Assembly: GCA_900770255.1 (NCBI GenBank) | Contig: CAAGJN010000065.1 | Span: forward strand, 1 to 29,462 | Source of the DNA: Clostridia bacterium | GTDB taxonomy: Bacteria; Bacillota; Clostridia; Oscillospirales; Acutalibacteraceae | Direction: 5' to 3' | DNA: 29,462 nt | Part shown: one piece after another, positions 15,574-23,002 of the stretch | Layout of the letters: every line of letters starts with the position of its first letter | Numbering within the stretch: position 1 is the first letter of the stretch | Translations under genes and position numbers: made by a program | The notes under the pieces: model-generated | Seen by the model: only the letters and a program-made list of their open reading frames with translations | Told to the model about the DNA's origin: nothing | The model's database searches: none

Positions 15574-16158
15574 TCAGCAGGATTTCTCGTGCTCATAGCC
15601 GAGCTTGAACGCCTCAAGATTCATCTCAAGGAACTTTTCCGGCACCGTGTTCTTTATAGCGTTGATCCACGTCTCATAGCTAAGCTGCATATGGCCTGCC
15701 ATTGCGCCGATGAGCACGACGTTGACTGCCTTTGCGGAGCCCGCCTTGACTGCGAGTGAAAGTGCGTCAAGCTCTATCATCGAAGCACCGGAGGCTTTTA
15801 TCGCCTCGGAGATATTCTCAGGATACTCCGCAGCGCCTGTGATCACAGGCATCGGATCGATGCACTGGTTATTAACAACGAGCTTTCCTTCGGGCTTCAG
15901 GAAGCTGAGCCATCTTGCCGCCTCAAGCTTTTCGAATGCAAGGATGATATCAGCCTCTCCCTGCTCTATTGTGGGCGAAAAAACCTCATCGCCGTATTTT
16001 ACATAGGTCACGACGGAACCGCCGCGTTGACTCATTCCGTGGATCTCGGAAACTTTTACCTCATATCCGCTCTCGATGAGCGCGCTGCCTAAAAGTCTGC
16101 TGGCGAGTAAAGTACCCTGTCCGCCGACGCCGACTATCATTATTGATTTAACTGCCAC
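15574..16158 (-). CDS. iorB: Indolepyruvate ferredoxin oxidoreductase, beta subunit
   Basis: A 194-residue gamma-type subunit of the pyruvate-ferredoxin-oxidoreductase superfamily. It begins AVKSIMIVGVGGQGTLLAS, the glycine-rich family signature, and has the conserved SEIHGMSQRGGSV. With IorA it interconverts aryl pyruvates plus CoA with arylacetyl-CoA, CO2 and reduced ferredoxin. The start is GTG at 16158, chosen because AAGGATGGG lies just upstream and the family begins at this point; the next ATG would cut into the first beta strand. It sits 18 bp after iorA. The C-terminus ends with a single Cys (KSC), which is not part of a cluster motif. Confidence 0.94.
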   Translation of the reverse strand: MAVKSIMIVGVGGQGTLLASRLLGSALIESGYEVKVSEIHGMSQRGGSVVTYVKYGDEVFSPTIEQGEADIILAFEKLEAARWLSFLKPEGKLVVNNQCIDPMPVITGAAEYPENISEAIKASGASMIELDALSLAVKAGSAKAVNVVLIGAMAGHMQLSYETWINAIKNTVPEKFLEMNLEAFKLGYEHEKSC

Positions 16159-16176
16159 GTTAATCCCATCCTTTCC

Positions 16177-17910
16177 TTATTCAATTGCGCCGAATTTGCA
16201 AAGCTGCTTGCACACATCGCAGCCGACGCAGAGGGTGAAATCAATGTGAGCCTTGTTCTTTTTAATGCTGATTGCAGGGCATCCGATACGCATGCACATC
16301 TTGCAGGACGCGCACTTATCGGTGTTGACCTTGACAGGCGGCTTCGTTTTGACATATTTGAGTAGCACACAGGGACGGCGCGAAATAACAACTGACGGCT
16401 CGTCCGCCTCAAGCTCCTCTTTTATAGCCTTCTCGGTCGCAGCGAGATCATAGGGATCGACAACTACGACGCGGTTAATTCCAACTGCGTGTGCGAGCGC
16501 CTCAAGGCTGACCGCCGTTGTCGGGTCGCCCTTAATCGTAAGCCCCGTTGTCGGGTTCTGCTGATGTCCGGTCATACCGGTGATACTGTTATCGAGCACG
16601 ATGATGACCGAATTACTCTGATTATAAGCGATATTTATAAGTCCGGTGACGCCGGAATGGATAAATGTAGAGTCGCCGATAACCGCAACGCGTTTCTTGC
16701 TGCCGAATTCGTCGGCTTTGTTCATGCCGTGCAGAGCCGATACGGAGGCTCCCATACAGATGCAGGTGTCCATCATGCCGAGAGGAGCCATTGAACCAAG
16801 AGTGTAGCAGCCTATATCGCCGCTGACGTTGACTTTAAGCTTCTTGAGCGCATAGAACAGACCTCTGTGTGGGCAGCCTGCGCAGAGAACGGGAGGGCGT
16901 GCGGGAACATCGATATCTGCTTTGAGGTAACTGTTTTCTTCGCCGAGAATGACATTTTTTATCATACTCTGCGAATACTCGCCGAGGAGTGTGAACTGCT
17001 CCTTACCGATGACATTTATACCAAGCTTGCGGCAATGATCTTCTATGTACGGATCGAGTTCTTCGATAACATAGACCTTATCGCACTCTGAAGCAAAGTT
17101 GCGGATTATATTCTCAGGCAGCGGATAGAGACATCCGAGCTTGAGATAAGACGCCTTATCGCCGAGCGCTTCTCTTGCATACTGATAAGCGATGCCGCTT
17201 GCAATAACGCCGATCTTTTTGTCGTTATATTCGATCTTATTTATGCCGAGCTCAACGGCCTCGCTTTCTCCCCATGCGGCGAGAGCCCTGCATCTCTCCT
17301 CAACAACGACGTGCTTTTTCTTCGCCATTGCCGGCATCATAACATATTTCTGCGTATCTTTAACGTACTCTTTAAGGCCGTTGTCCACCCTCTCGCCAAC
17401 TTCGACAAGGCTGCGTGAATGTGAGATTCTCGTTGTCAGTCTGATGATTACGGGGGTGTCGTAACGTTCAGAGAGCTCATATGCAAGCTTTGTGAATGAC
17501 AGACATTCCTGAGAGTCAGCAGGCTCGAGCATCGGAATCTTCGACGCTTTAGCATAGTTACGCGAGTCCTGCTCATTCTGAGACGAGTGCATACCGGGAT
17601 CATCTGCCACAACTATGACCATGCCGGCGTTGACGCCTGTGTAGGAAAGTGTAAACAGCGGATCGGCCGCAACATTGAGACCGACATGCTTCATTCCGCA
17701 GAATGAACGCGCGCCGGCTATTGCAGCGCCGCCTGCAGTCTCCATGGCGACCTTCTCATTAGGCGCCCATTCGCAGTATATCTCATCATATTTAGCGGCA
17801 CTTTCCGTCACTTCCGTGCTCGGGGTTCCGGGATAGCTCGAGGCTACGCGGCAGCCGGCTTCATAGAGGCCGCGCGCGACAGCCTCATTACCTAAAAACA
17901 GTTTTCTCAT
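16177..17910 (-). CDS. iorA: Indolepyruvate ferredoxin oxidoreductase, alpha subunit
   Basis: A 577-residue catalytic subunit. The N-terminal transketolase-like domain starts RKLFLGNEAVARGLYEAG and has the conserved SYPGTPSTE and DDPGMHSSQNEQDSR; the thiamine diphosphate domain holds GDIGCYTLG (about 364-372) and GDSTFIHSGV with LDNSITGMTGHQ. The last 60 residues form a two [4Fe-4S] ferredoxin domain: CASCKMCMRIGCP and CVGCDVCKQLC give eight cysteines. Electrons pass to ferredoxin. The ribosome site is GGAGGAA. Overlap or close spacing on both sides puts it in the middle of the paaK-iorA-iorB-paaK-ACT unit. Substrate range in known enzymes covers indolepyruvate, phenylpyruvate and hydroxyphenylpyruvate. 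Confidence 0.96.
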   Translation of the reverse strand: MRKLFLGNEAVARGLYEAGCRVASSYPGTPSTEVTESAAKYDEIYCEWAPNEKVAMETAGGAAIAGARSFCGMKHVGLNVAADPLFTLSYTGVNAGMVIVVADDPGMHSSQNEQDSRNYAKASKIPMLEPADSQECLSFTKLAYELSERYDTPVIIRLTTRISHSRSLVEVGERVDNGLKEYVKDTQKYVMMPAMAKKKHVVVEERCRALAAWGESEAVELGINKIEYNDKKIGVIASGIAYQYAREALGDKASYLKLGCLYPLPENIIRNFASECDKVYVIEELDPYIEDHCRKLGINVIGKEQFTLLGEYSQSMIKNVILGEENSYLKADIDVPARPPVLCAGCPHRGLFYALKKLKVNVSGDIGCYTLGSMAPLGMMDTCICMGASVSALHGMNKADEFGSKKRVAVIGDSTFIHSGVTGLINIAYNQSNSVIIVLDNSITGMTGHQQNPTTGLTIKGDPTTAVSLEALAHAVGINRVVVVDPYDLAATEKAIKEELEADEPSVVISRRPCVLLKYVKTKPPVKVNTDKCASCKMCMRIGCPAISIKKNKAHIDFTLCVGCDVCKQLCKFGAIE

Positions 17911-17924
17911 CTTATTCCTCCGAC

Positions 17925-19229
17925 TTATTTCTTCTCGTTTCTGAGATCAAGAACCCTCTGAGCCTTACCGACAAATCTTTCGAGCGACTTGGGTTCAAGG
18001 ATGCTGACCTTGCACTGAATGCCCAGAGTTGTCTGAAGATTATGCTTAATTTTGTTTTGCAGTTTTTCAATCTCACCGTAGCTCTCGAGCAGCGACGCAT
18101 CAACGAGCTCAACGCGAACCTCAAGAGTATCCGCAAAGCCTTCACGGCGAACTACAAGCTGGTAGTGGGGCCCGATCTGCTCAGTACCGATAAGCACGCT
18201 TTCAATCTGTGACGGGAAAACATTCACGCCGCGGATCTTGAGCATATCGTCGCTCCTGCCCTTGACCTTGTCCATTCTGACGCCTGTCCTGCCGCATTTG
18301 CAGGGAGAATAGTTAAGCCTTGTGATATCGCGCGTTCTGTATCTGAGAAGAGGAAGCCCCTCTTTTGTAAGCGTTGTAACCAGCAGCTCACCGGTCTCAC
18401 CCTCGCACAGCGGTTCGAGCGTCTCGGGATCAACTATCTCGGGATAGAAATAATCCTCACAGAAGTGCAGGCCGTCGCGCTCCTCACATTCGCCCGATAC
18501 GCCGGGCCCCATGAGTTCGCTCATGCCATAGTTATCAGTCGCGAAGAGTCCCCAGCCTTTTTCGATCTGAGTTCTCATCTCCGGTGTGCAGCCCTCTGAA
18601 CCGAATAAGCCAAGCCTAAGCTTATAATCGCTCATGGGATATTCAAGCTCCTTTGCGACCTCGCACATGTAAAGTGCATAAGAGGGCGTGGCAACAAGCG
18701 CCGTGGTGCCGAAATCACGCATATACATCAGTGCCTTTTCCGTGTTGCCGCTGGAGTTCGGAACAACTGTTGCGCCGAGCTTTTCAAGGCCGTAATGCAG
18801 GCCGAGAGCGCCGGTAAACATACCGTAGCCGAAGGATATCTGAACTATATCCTCATCCGTTGCGCCGGCCGCTGCCACAAGACGTGCTACACAGTCAGAC
18901 CAGAGATCAAGATCGTGCCTTGTATATCCTACGACCGTGGGCTTGCCCGTAGTACCGGAGGATGCGTGAATTCGGACAATATCCTTCATCGGCTTCGCAA
19001 ACAGTCCAAACGGGTAATTGTCGCGAAGATCAGCCTTTGTTGTCGGCGGTATGTATTTTATATCGCTCAAACTTTTGATCTTGTCGGCGGTAACACCGGC
19101 TTCATCGAGCTTTTTGGTGTAGAACGGCACGTTTTTATAGCAGTAATTGACCGTCCATTTCAGTCTTTCGAGCTGAAGCGCCTCAAGCTCACTGCGCTTC
19201 ATGGTTTCAATTTCCTTTTGAAAAATCAT
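17925..19229 (-). CDS. Phenylacetate--CoA ligase (PaaK family), copy 2
   Basis: A 434-residue ANL enzyme, first of the two PaaK copies to be transcribed. It has SSGTTGK (90-96), FGYGMFTGALGLHYG, YGMSELMGPG and YRTRDITR, followed by the C-terminal domain (KGRSDDMLKIRGVNVFPSQIE). The nucleotide and hinge motifs are complete, so it should be active. It differs from copy 1 in the pocket region after the phosphate loop (VGYTRHDLDLWSD versus VGYTKGDIDRWSE), compatible with a different aryl acid. GAGGGAGAT precedes ATG 19229; an in-frame ATG nine codons later is a weaker alternative. It follows the symporter by 66 bp and precedes iorA by 14 bp. Confidence 0.92.
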   Translation of the reverse strand: MIFQKEIETMKRSELEALQLERLKWTVNYCYKNVPFYTKKLDEAGVTADKIKSLSDIKYIPPTTKADLRDNYPFGLFAKPMKDIVRIHASSGTTGKPTVVGYTRHDLDLWSDCVARLVAAAGATDEDIVQISFGYGMFTGALGLHYGLEKLGATVVPNSSGNTEKALMYMRDFGTTALVATPSYALYMCEVAKELEYPMSDYKLRLGLFGSEGCTPEMRTQIEKGWGLFATDNYGMSELMGPGVSGECEERDGLHFCEDYFYPEIVDPETLEPLCEGETGELLVTTLTKEGLPLLRYRTRDITRLNYSPCKCGRTGVRMDKVKGRSDDMLKIRGVNVFPSQIESVLIGTEQIGPHYQLVVRREGFADTLEVRVELVDASLLESYGEIEKLQNKIKHNLQTTLGIQCKVSILEPKSLERFVGKAQRVLDLRNEKK

Positions 19230-19295
19230 TGCGGTATCTCCCTCTGTTTTACTTTGACGGGGTATTTCGGAAATTATTTTATAATTATACCACTA

Positions 19296-20819
19296 TTACT
19301 CTTTTTCGACAACACCGTTATAAAATAATTCAGTAATATTCTTATCATCTTTTGCTGTTACAGCGCTGACTATAAAGCTGAGCGCAAGCGAAAGCAGCAT
19401 TGCTATGCAGGCAAACAGCGGGCCGTTTCCGGCGAGAGTAACAGCAATGTCGGCAGTAGTTATTCCAAACTCGACAAGCAGCTTGCATATGGCCGGAACT
19501 ATAGCTACTGAAAATCCGCCTATCATTGCCGCCCATGCGCCATGTCTGTTCATCCGCTTCCAGAACAGCGCGACAACATATGGCGCAAGGAACGAGCCGG
19601 ATATTATTCCCCATGAATAGCTCATCATATCGAGGATCGGCGTGTCGGTGTTTGCGACGATATAAGAGCATATTATAAACACAACACAGAGACACTTTGT
19701 AAAGCCAGCTACCTTTTTATCTTCAAGGTCGGGTTTTACAACGCTCTTTATGAAGTCTATTGAGAATGTAGAGCTCGCAGTCAGCGTTATTGAGCAGAGC
19801 GTAGAGACAGAGGCTGCGATGAGCAGGACAAGCACAATACCGAGGAGTATATTAGGTAGATTTGCAGCCTTGAGCATATTCGGAACGACATAGTCCTGGA
19901 CGGGCGTTTTAAATGTTGATATTTCCTCTGCCGTGAAAAAGCGGTGGCAGAGTGAGCCGATAAAGTATCCGCCGCCCGCAACAAGAAAAGCAAAGAAAGT
20001 AGAAATAACGATGCCGCGTTTGGCCTGCTTATCGTCCTTGATGCCGAAATATTTCTGTATCATCTGCGGCAGGCCCCACGTACCGAAGCTCGTCATAAGG
20101 ACGGTAGCGATTAGTGAAATTGCGGATTTGGCGCTTAGCTTCGGCAGACCCTCTGCGGAATGAGCATATTCTGCAAGCCCGGCAAGGCCGCCGACTCTAT
20201 CGCATCGAATGACAAATACTATCAGCAGCGCAATGCCGAACATCATAACGATGCCCTGCACAAAATCGGCGCGCGCCTGAACAAGATAGCCGCCGAGCAG
20301 AAGCAAAAGCGCCGCGAGTACAGCGATGATTATCATGCAGATTTTATCGTCAATGCCGAGAAGAACGTCCGCGACAGACGCGAGTCCTTTATAAACCGAA
20401 GCGGAATAAGGGATCATAAATATAAATATTACCATGCAGGCGAATATCTTCATGGCTCGGCTGTTATACCGCATCTCAAAGAATTGAGGCATGGTTTTAA
20501 GCTTGAGCCTCTTTGAGACGTCCCGCGTTCTGCGCGCGAGCACACGCCACGCAAGCCAAGAGCCGAACACAGCGTTGCCGATACCTGCCGCGATGCCCCA
20601 AAGGCCATAGCTTAATCCCGTGCCGCCGGCATAGCCGACAAACATGACGGCTGAAAAATATGCCGTTCCGTATGACAACGCCGAAAGCCATGCTCCGGCG
20701 TTGCGCCCGCCGACTGTCAGATCAGCTATGCTTTTAGATTTGCGTCCGGTTACGATTCCGATCACAATCATGATCGCGATATACACCGCGATGGTTATCC
20801 AGACTGTTAAGTTTTCCAT
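19296..20819 (-). CDS. Sodium:solute symporter (SSS/SSF family)
   Basis: A 507-residue membrane protein with about 13 helices that couples solute import to Na+ entry. The N-terminus (WITIAVYIAIMIVIGIVTGR) and SIADLTVGGRNAGAWLSALSYGTAYFSAV (quoted here in pieces: SIADLTVGGRN, AWLSALSYG, TAYFSAV) are typical of the PutP/PanF branch, as is FGTWGLPQMIQKYF in the middle. The solute is not determined by sequence. As the first gene of the paaK-iorAB operon it may import an aryl acid or 2-oxo acid, by inference. GAGGAA lies upstream of the ATG, and a consensus promoter is at 20885-20913. Confidence 0.9.
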   Translation of the reverse strand: MENLTVWITIAVYIAIMIVIGIVTGRKSKSIADLTVGGRNAGAWLSALSYGTAYFSAVMFVGYAGGTGLSYGLWGIAAGIGNAVFGSWLAWRVLARRTRDVSKRLKLKTMPQFFEMRYNSRAMKIFACMVIFIFMIPYSASVYKGLASVADVLLGIDDKICMIIIAVLAALLLLLGGYLVQARADFVQGIVMMFGIALLIVFVIRCDRVGGLAGLAEYAHSAEGLPKLSAKSAISLIATVLMTSFGTWGLPQMIQKYFGIKDDKQAKRGIVISTFFAFLVAGGGYFIGSLCHRFFTAEEISTFKTPVQDYVVPNMLKAANLPNILLGIVLVLLIAASVSTLCSITLTASSTFSIDFIKSVVKPDLEDKKVAGFTKCLCVVFIICSYIVANTDTPILDMMSYSWGIISGSFLAPYVVALFWKRMNRHGAWAAMIGGFSVAIVPAICKLLVEFGITTADIAVTLAGNGPLFACIAMLLSLALSFIVSAVTAKDDKNITELFYNGVVEKE

Positions 20820-20884
20820 TTGACGTTCCTCTGCTTTTTATTTTTACGCTTTAAAGCTTTTACTTAATAAAGCACGTATATATG

Positions 20885-20913
20885 ATAATACTATATAAAA
20901 CCCATTTTGTCAA
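20885..20913 (-). promoter_or_regulatory. Promoter of the symporter-paaK-iorAB operon with an overlapping inverted repeat
   Basis: Minus strand TTGACA (20908-20913), 17 bp, TATTAT (20885-20890): near consensus. A 7-bp inverted repeat, CATTTTG (20903-20909) and CAAAATG (20921-20927), straddles the -35 and could be an operator. The promoter starts right at the stop codon of the ylmC-like gene. Confidence 0.7.
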
Positions 20914-20919
20914 GTTTTT

Positions 20920-21219
20920 TCAAAATGAGCTAAAAATATCGTGCAGTCCCCCTTTTTTGCGCTGAGGCGGACAGCACCGCGGCTCATTTAGGCAGACGAG
21001 TATGGCGTCGTCTCCGATTATTTTTATGTCCTCCCAGCATATCCGTATATCGTCGCAGCGACCGAGCAGCCCCAGGCATTTCGGCCTGCCGAACACTATT
21101 ATTGCAACTACCCTGCCCGAGCATGTATCAACCTCGATATCCGAAACCGGCCCGAGTATGTTCCCGTCTTTTTGATTTATTACCTGCTTGTTTCTCAGAT
21201 CAGTCACGCAGCAGTTCAA
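20920..21219 (-). CDS. YlmC/YmxH family sporulation protein (PRC-barrel)
   Basis: A small PRC-barrel protein of the YlmC/YmxH type, about 99 residues. The core LRNKQVINQKDGNILGPVSD (about 6-25) followed by IEVDTCSGRVVAIIV is characteristic. Its molecular role is not established; these genes are common near sigE/sigG in Clostridia. I place the start at TTG 21219 rather than the upstream ATG at 21240, because GGGGGTGA sits 5 bp before the TTG and the shorter N-terminus (MNCCVTDL) fits the family. The extended form would add seven residues. The protein is Cys-rich (seven Cys), which may mean metal binding, a guess. The start region overlaps the sigE terminator. Confidence 0.8.
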   Translation of the reverse strand: MNCCVTDLRNKQVINQKDGNILGPVSDIEVDTCSGRVVAIIVFGRPKCLGLLGRCDDIRICWEDIKIIGDDAILVCLNEPRCCPPQRKKGGLHDIFSSF

Positions 21220-21260
21220 AAAAATCACCCCCAACGGCATTATATGCCGACAGGAGTGAT
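21218..21260 (-). terminator. Terminator of spoIIGA-sigE that contains the ribosome site of the next gene
   Basis: On the minus strand ATCACTCC pairs with GGGGTGAT (one G-T pair), then CGGCAT with ATGCCG around a 3-nt loop (21241-21243), followed by seven T (21224-21218). The 3' arm is the ribosome site and the last T's belong to the TTG start of the ylmC-like gene. Confidence 0.8.
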
Positions 21261-21265
21261 GTGAA

Positions 21266-21973
21266 TTACCTGACGTTCATTTCCTTTTTCAGCTTTTCGA
21301 TTATCCGCTTCTCGAGCCTTGATATATAGCTTTGTGAGATTCCGAGAATATCGGCCACCTCTTTTTGCGTATACTCTCTGCCTCCGCCGAGTCCGAACCG
21401 CATACGCATTATGAGCTTGTCGCGGTTTGCAAGCGAATCAACGGTTTTCAGCAGCAGATTTTTTTCATCCTCCGATTCTATATCACGGTTGACCGTATCG
21501 GGGTCGCTGCCGAGAATATCGGAAAGCAGAAGCTCGTTGCCGTCCCAGTCAACATTCAGCGGCTCATCAAGCGATATCTCGGTTCTTATGTTATTTGTCT
21601 TGCGCAGGAACATGAGTATCTCGTTTTCTATACAGCGCGACGCATATGTAGCAAGTTTTATATTTTTTGACGGGCGGAATGTATTAACCGCCTTTATCAG
21701 CCCGATTGTGCCGATTGATATCAAATCCTCTATTCCGACTCCGGAGTTCTCGAATTTACGGGCTATATAGACAACGAGCCGCAGGTTGTGTACTATAAGC
21801 GGTTCGCGCGCCGTTTCGTCGCCCGCCTCTATCCTGTCAAATATTTCCTGCTCCTCGTCTTTTTTCAGCGGTGGAGGCAGTACCTCGTAGCCGTTTATGT
21901 AATGTATTTCGCCCTCTTTTTTGTGCAGCAGACGAAACAACGATCTTTTTATTGCCGCTATCAGCCTTTGCAT
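21266..21973 (-). CDS. sigE: Sporulation mother-cell sigma factor SigE (pro-form)
   Basis: A 235-residue sigma-70 family factor made as an inactive precursor and active in the mother cell after engulfment begins. The first ~24 residues (MQRLIAAIKRSLFRLLHKKE) form an amphipathic pro-sequence; EIHYINGYEVLPPPL lines up with the B. subtilis cleavage site, placing the cut around H24-Y25. Region 2 has NLRLVVYIARKFENSG and EDLISIGTIGLIKAV, and region 4 ends with SQSYISRLEKRIIEKLKKE. The ATG at 21973 is preferred, with AAAGGGGAG 9 bp upstream; an earlier TTG (22021) would extend into spoIIGA without support. Its first 137 bases overlap the spoIIGA reading frame. The preceding gene encodes its processing protease. 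Confidence 0.95.
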   Translation of the reverse strand: MQRLIAAIKRSLFRLLHKKEGEIHYINGYEVLPPPLKKDEEQEIFDRIEAGDETAREPLIVHNLRLVVYIARKFENSGVGIEDLISIGTIGLIKAVNTFRPSKNIKLATYASRCIENEILMFLRKTNNIRTEISLDEPLNVDWDGNELLLSDILGSDPDTVNRDIESEDEKNLLLKTVDSLANRDKLIMRMRFGLGGGREYTQKEVADILGISQSYISRLEKRIIEKLKKEMNVR

Positions 21974-22853
21974 CTTTATCTGCTCCCCTTTCGGCCTTTT
22001 CAAAAAAATTGTTTCCGACAAGCGCTCTGTATTCGCCGCCGGACAGCGTACCGTTATAAACAGCCAGATAAACTTTATCGGCCGAATAGCTATGGCCGTT
22101 TAGCTTCAGAATTACGTTCTGCGCTCTTACGGCAGGCAGAAGTCCGCTCCCGCCTACTGATTTGAAACTTATAAACCTTAACGACGGGTTTGCTTCGGTG
22201 TCATCTGAACGGTTCGTCATCAGCGCTTTTGTCCCATCGTCCAGCAGCGGCTCAAGCAACGAATATTCACAGACTATAGCGGGATAAGAAGAAAACGGCT
22301 CCTTGAGCGCGCTGCCCGTGTCAAGCAGAGCGATGCATGAGATATCGGCGTTTCCGTATACTATGCTCAGATCTACTGTGTGGCTGTCAGGAGCGTTTCT
22401 GCGCAGCAGATATGATATCAGCTTTACCGCAAGATAGCACACTACAGAGGTCAAAATCAGCGTCACAGCGCCTATGTCAAAATACACGGCTCCGTTTTTG
22501 TACATCATTCCGTCGGGCTTGAAAATCAGCCATACGGCCAGCATTATACCGGCAAAAGCAAAGTTTACCGCCAGAAAGCTCCCGCCTGCTCGCAGGAACT
22601 CCCTAAACGTATGTATGCTGAATGCCGTAAAGAGCATTGCAGTAAAGCATGCGATGCGCAGAAAAACGGAGAGAACAGCGTTCAACTCCGGCACAAGAAT
22701 TATCAGCGAATACACAGCGCCTATGGCGGACGAAAGCAATATGCGCCATTTGCGCGCGGGCGTCCTCATCAAAAGCTCAGCAGCCGAGAGCAGCAGAAAA
22801 TTTATAAGCAGATTTATTAGCAGAAGTATGTCTACATAAATAACATTGCTCAT
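21837..22853 (-). CDS. spoIIGA: Sigma-E processing peptidase SpoIIGA, with unusual C-terminal extension
   Basis: A membrane aspartic protease that cuts pro-SigE after a signal from the forespore. The N-terminal half (about residues 1-150) has five membrane helices, and the C-terminal half carries the catalytic LLDTGSALKEP with D178. ATG 22853 has GGGGCGA before it, and MSNVIYVDILLLIN is the typical family start; the GTG at 22898 is rejected. The normal-sized part ends near residue 284 (LVGNNFF). The frame then runs 54 more residues through the sigE start, giving a basic low-complexity tail. The T7 tract at 22002-22008 sits exactly there: one extra T would give an immediate TGA. So this could be an indel, slippage site or a real extension. 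Confidence 0.88.
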   Translation of the reverse strand: MSNVIYVDILLLINLLINFLLLSAAELLMRTPARKWRILLSSAIGAVYSLIILVPELNAVLSVFLRIACFTAMLFTAFSIHTFREFLRAGGSFLAVNFAFAGIMLAVWLIFKPDGMMYKNGAVYFDIGAVTLILTSVVCYLAVKLISYLLRRNAPDSHTVDLSIVYGNADISCIALLDTGSALKEPFSSYPAIVCEYSLLEPLLDDGTKALMTNRSDDTEANPSLRFISFKSVGGSGLLPAVRAQNVILKLNGHSYSADKVYLAVYNGTLSGGEYRALVGNNFFEKAERGADKDAKADSGNKKIVVSSAAQKRGRNTLHKRLRGTASTAEKRRGAGNI

Positions 22854-22884
22854 CCGTTCGCCCCCTTGCCGTTGTGTGAGTTTA

Positions 22885-22917
22885 ATTATAGACTTCACAG
22901 GTCGCCTTTTTTGTCAA
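22885..22917 (-). promoter_or_regulatory. spoIIG promoter, 21-bp spacing with Spo0A-box-like sequence
   Basis: Minus strand TTGACA (22912-22917) and TATAAT (22885-22890) are separated by 21 bp instead of 17. TTTGACAAA over the -35 (plus strand TTTGTCAAA at 22910-22918) matches an inverted 0A box (TTCGACAAA) at 8 of 9 bases. In B. subtilis, spoIIG and spoIIE promoters have 21-22 bp spacing and need Spo0A~P. Confidence 0.72.
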
Positions 22918-22951
22918 AACAGAGCAGGAAAAATTATTTTGTTCGGGATAT

Positions 22952-22987
22952 AAAGAAAAAGGCTCCGCACTGCTGCGCGAAGCCTTT
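22952..22987 (-). terminator. Intrinsic terminator after the FGGY kinase gene
   Basis: On the minus strand AAAGGCTTCGC pairs with GCGGAGCCTTT (one mismatch) over a GCAGCAGT loop region, followed by T5-C-TTT. It lies 16 bp after the FGGY stop, in front of the spoIIG promoter region. Confidence 0.8.
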
Positions 22988-23002
22988 AAGTTGATTGTAT
23001 TT

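Noticed and set aside
21973..22021. TTG start at 22021 for sigE
   Set aside because: It would add 16 residues of non-SigE sequence; ATG 21973 has a good ribosome site and gives the expected pro-sequence.
22853..22898. GTG start at 22898 for spoIIGA
   Set aside because: It falls close to the -10 (22885-22890), upstream of the expected transcript start, and the added residues do not match the family start.
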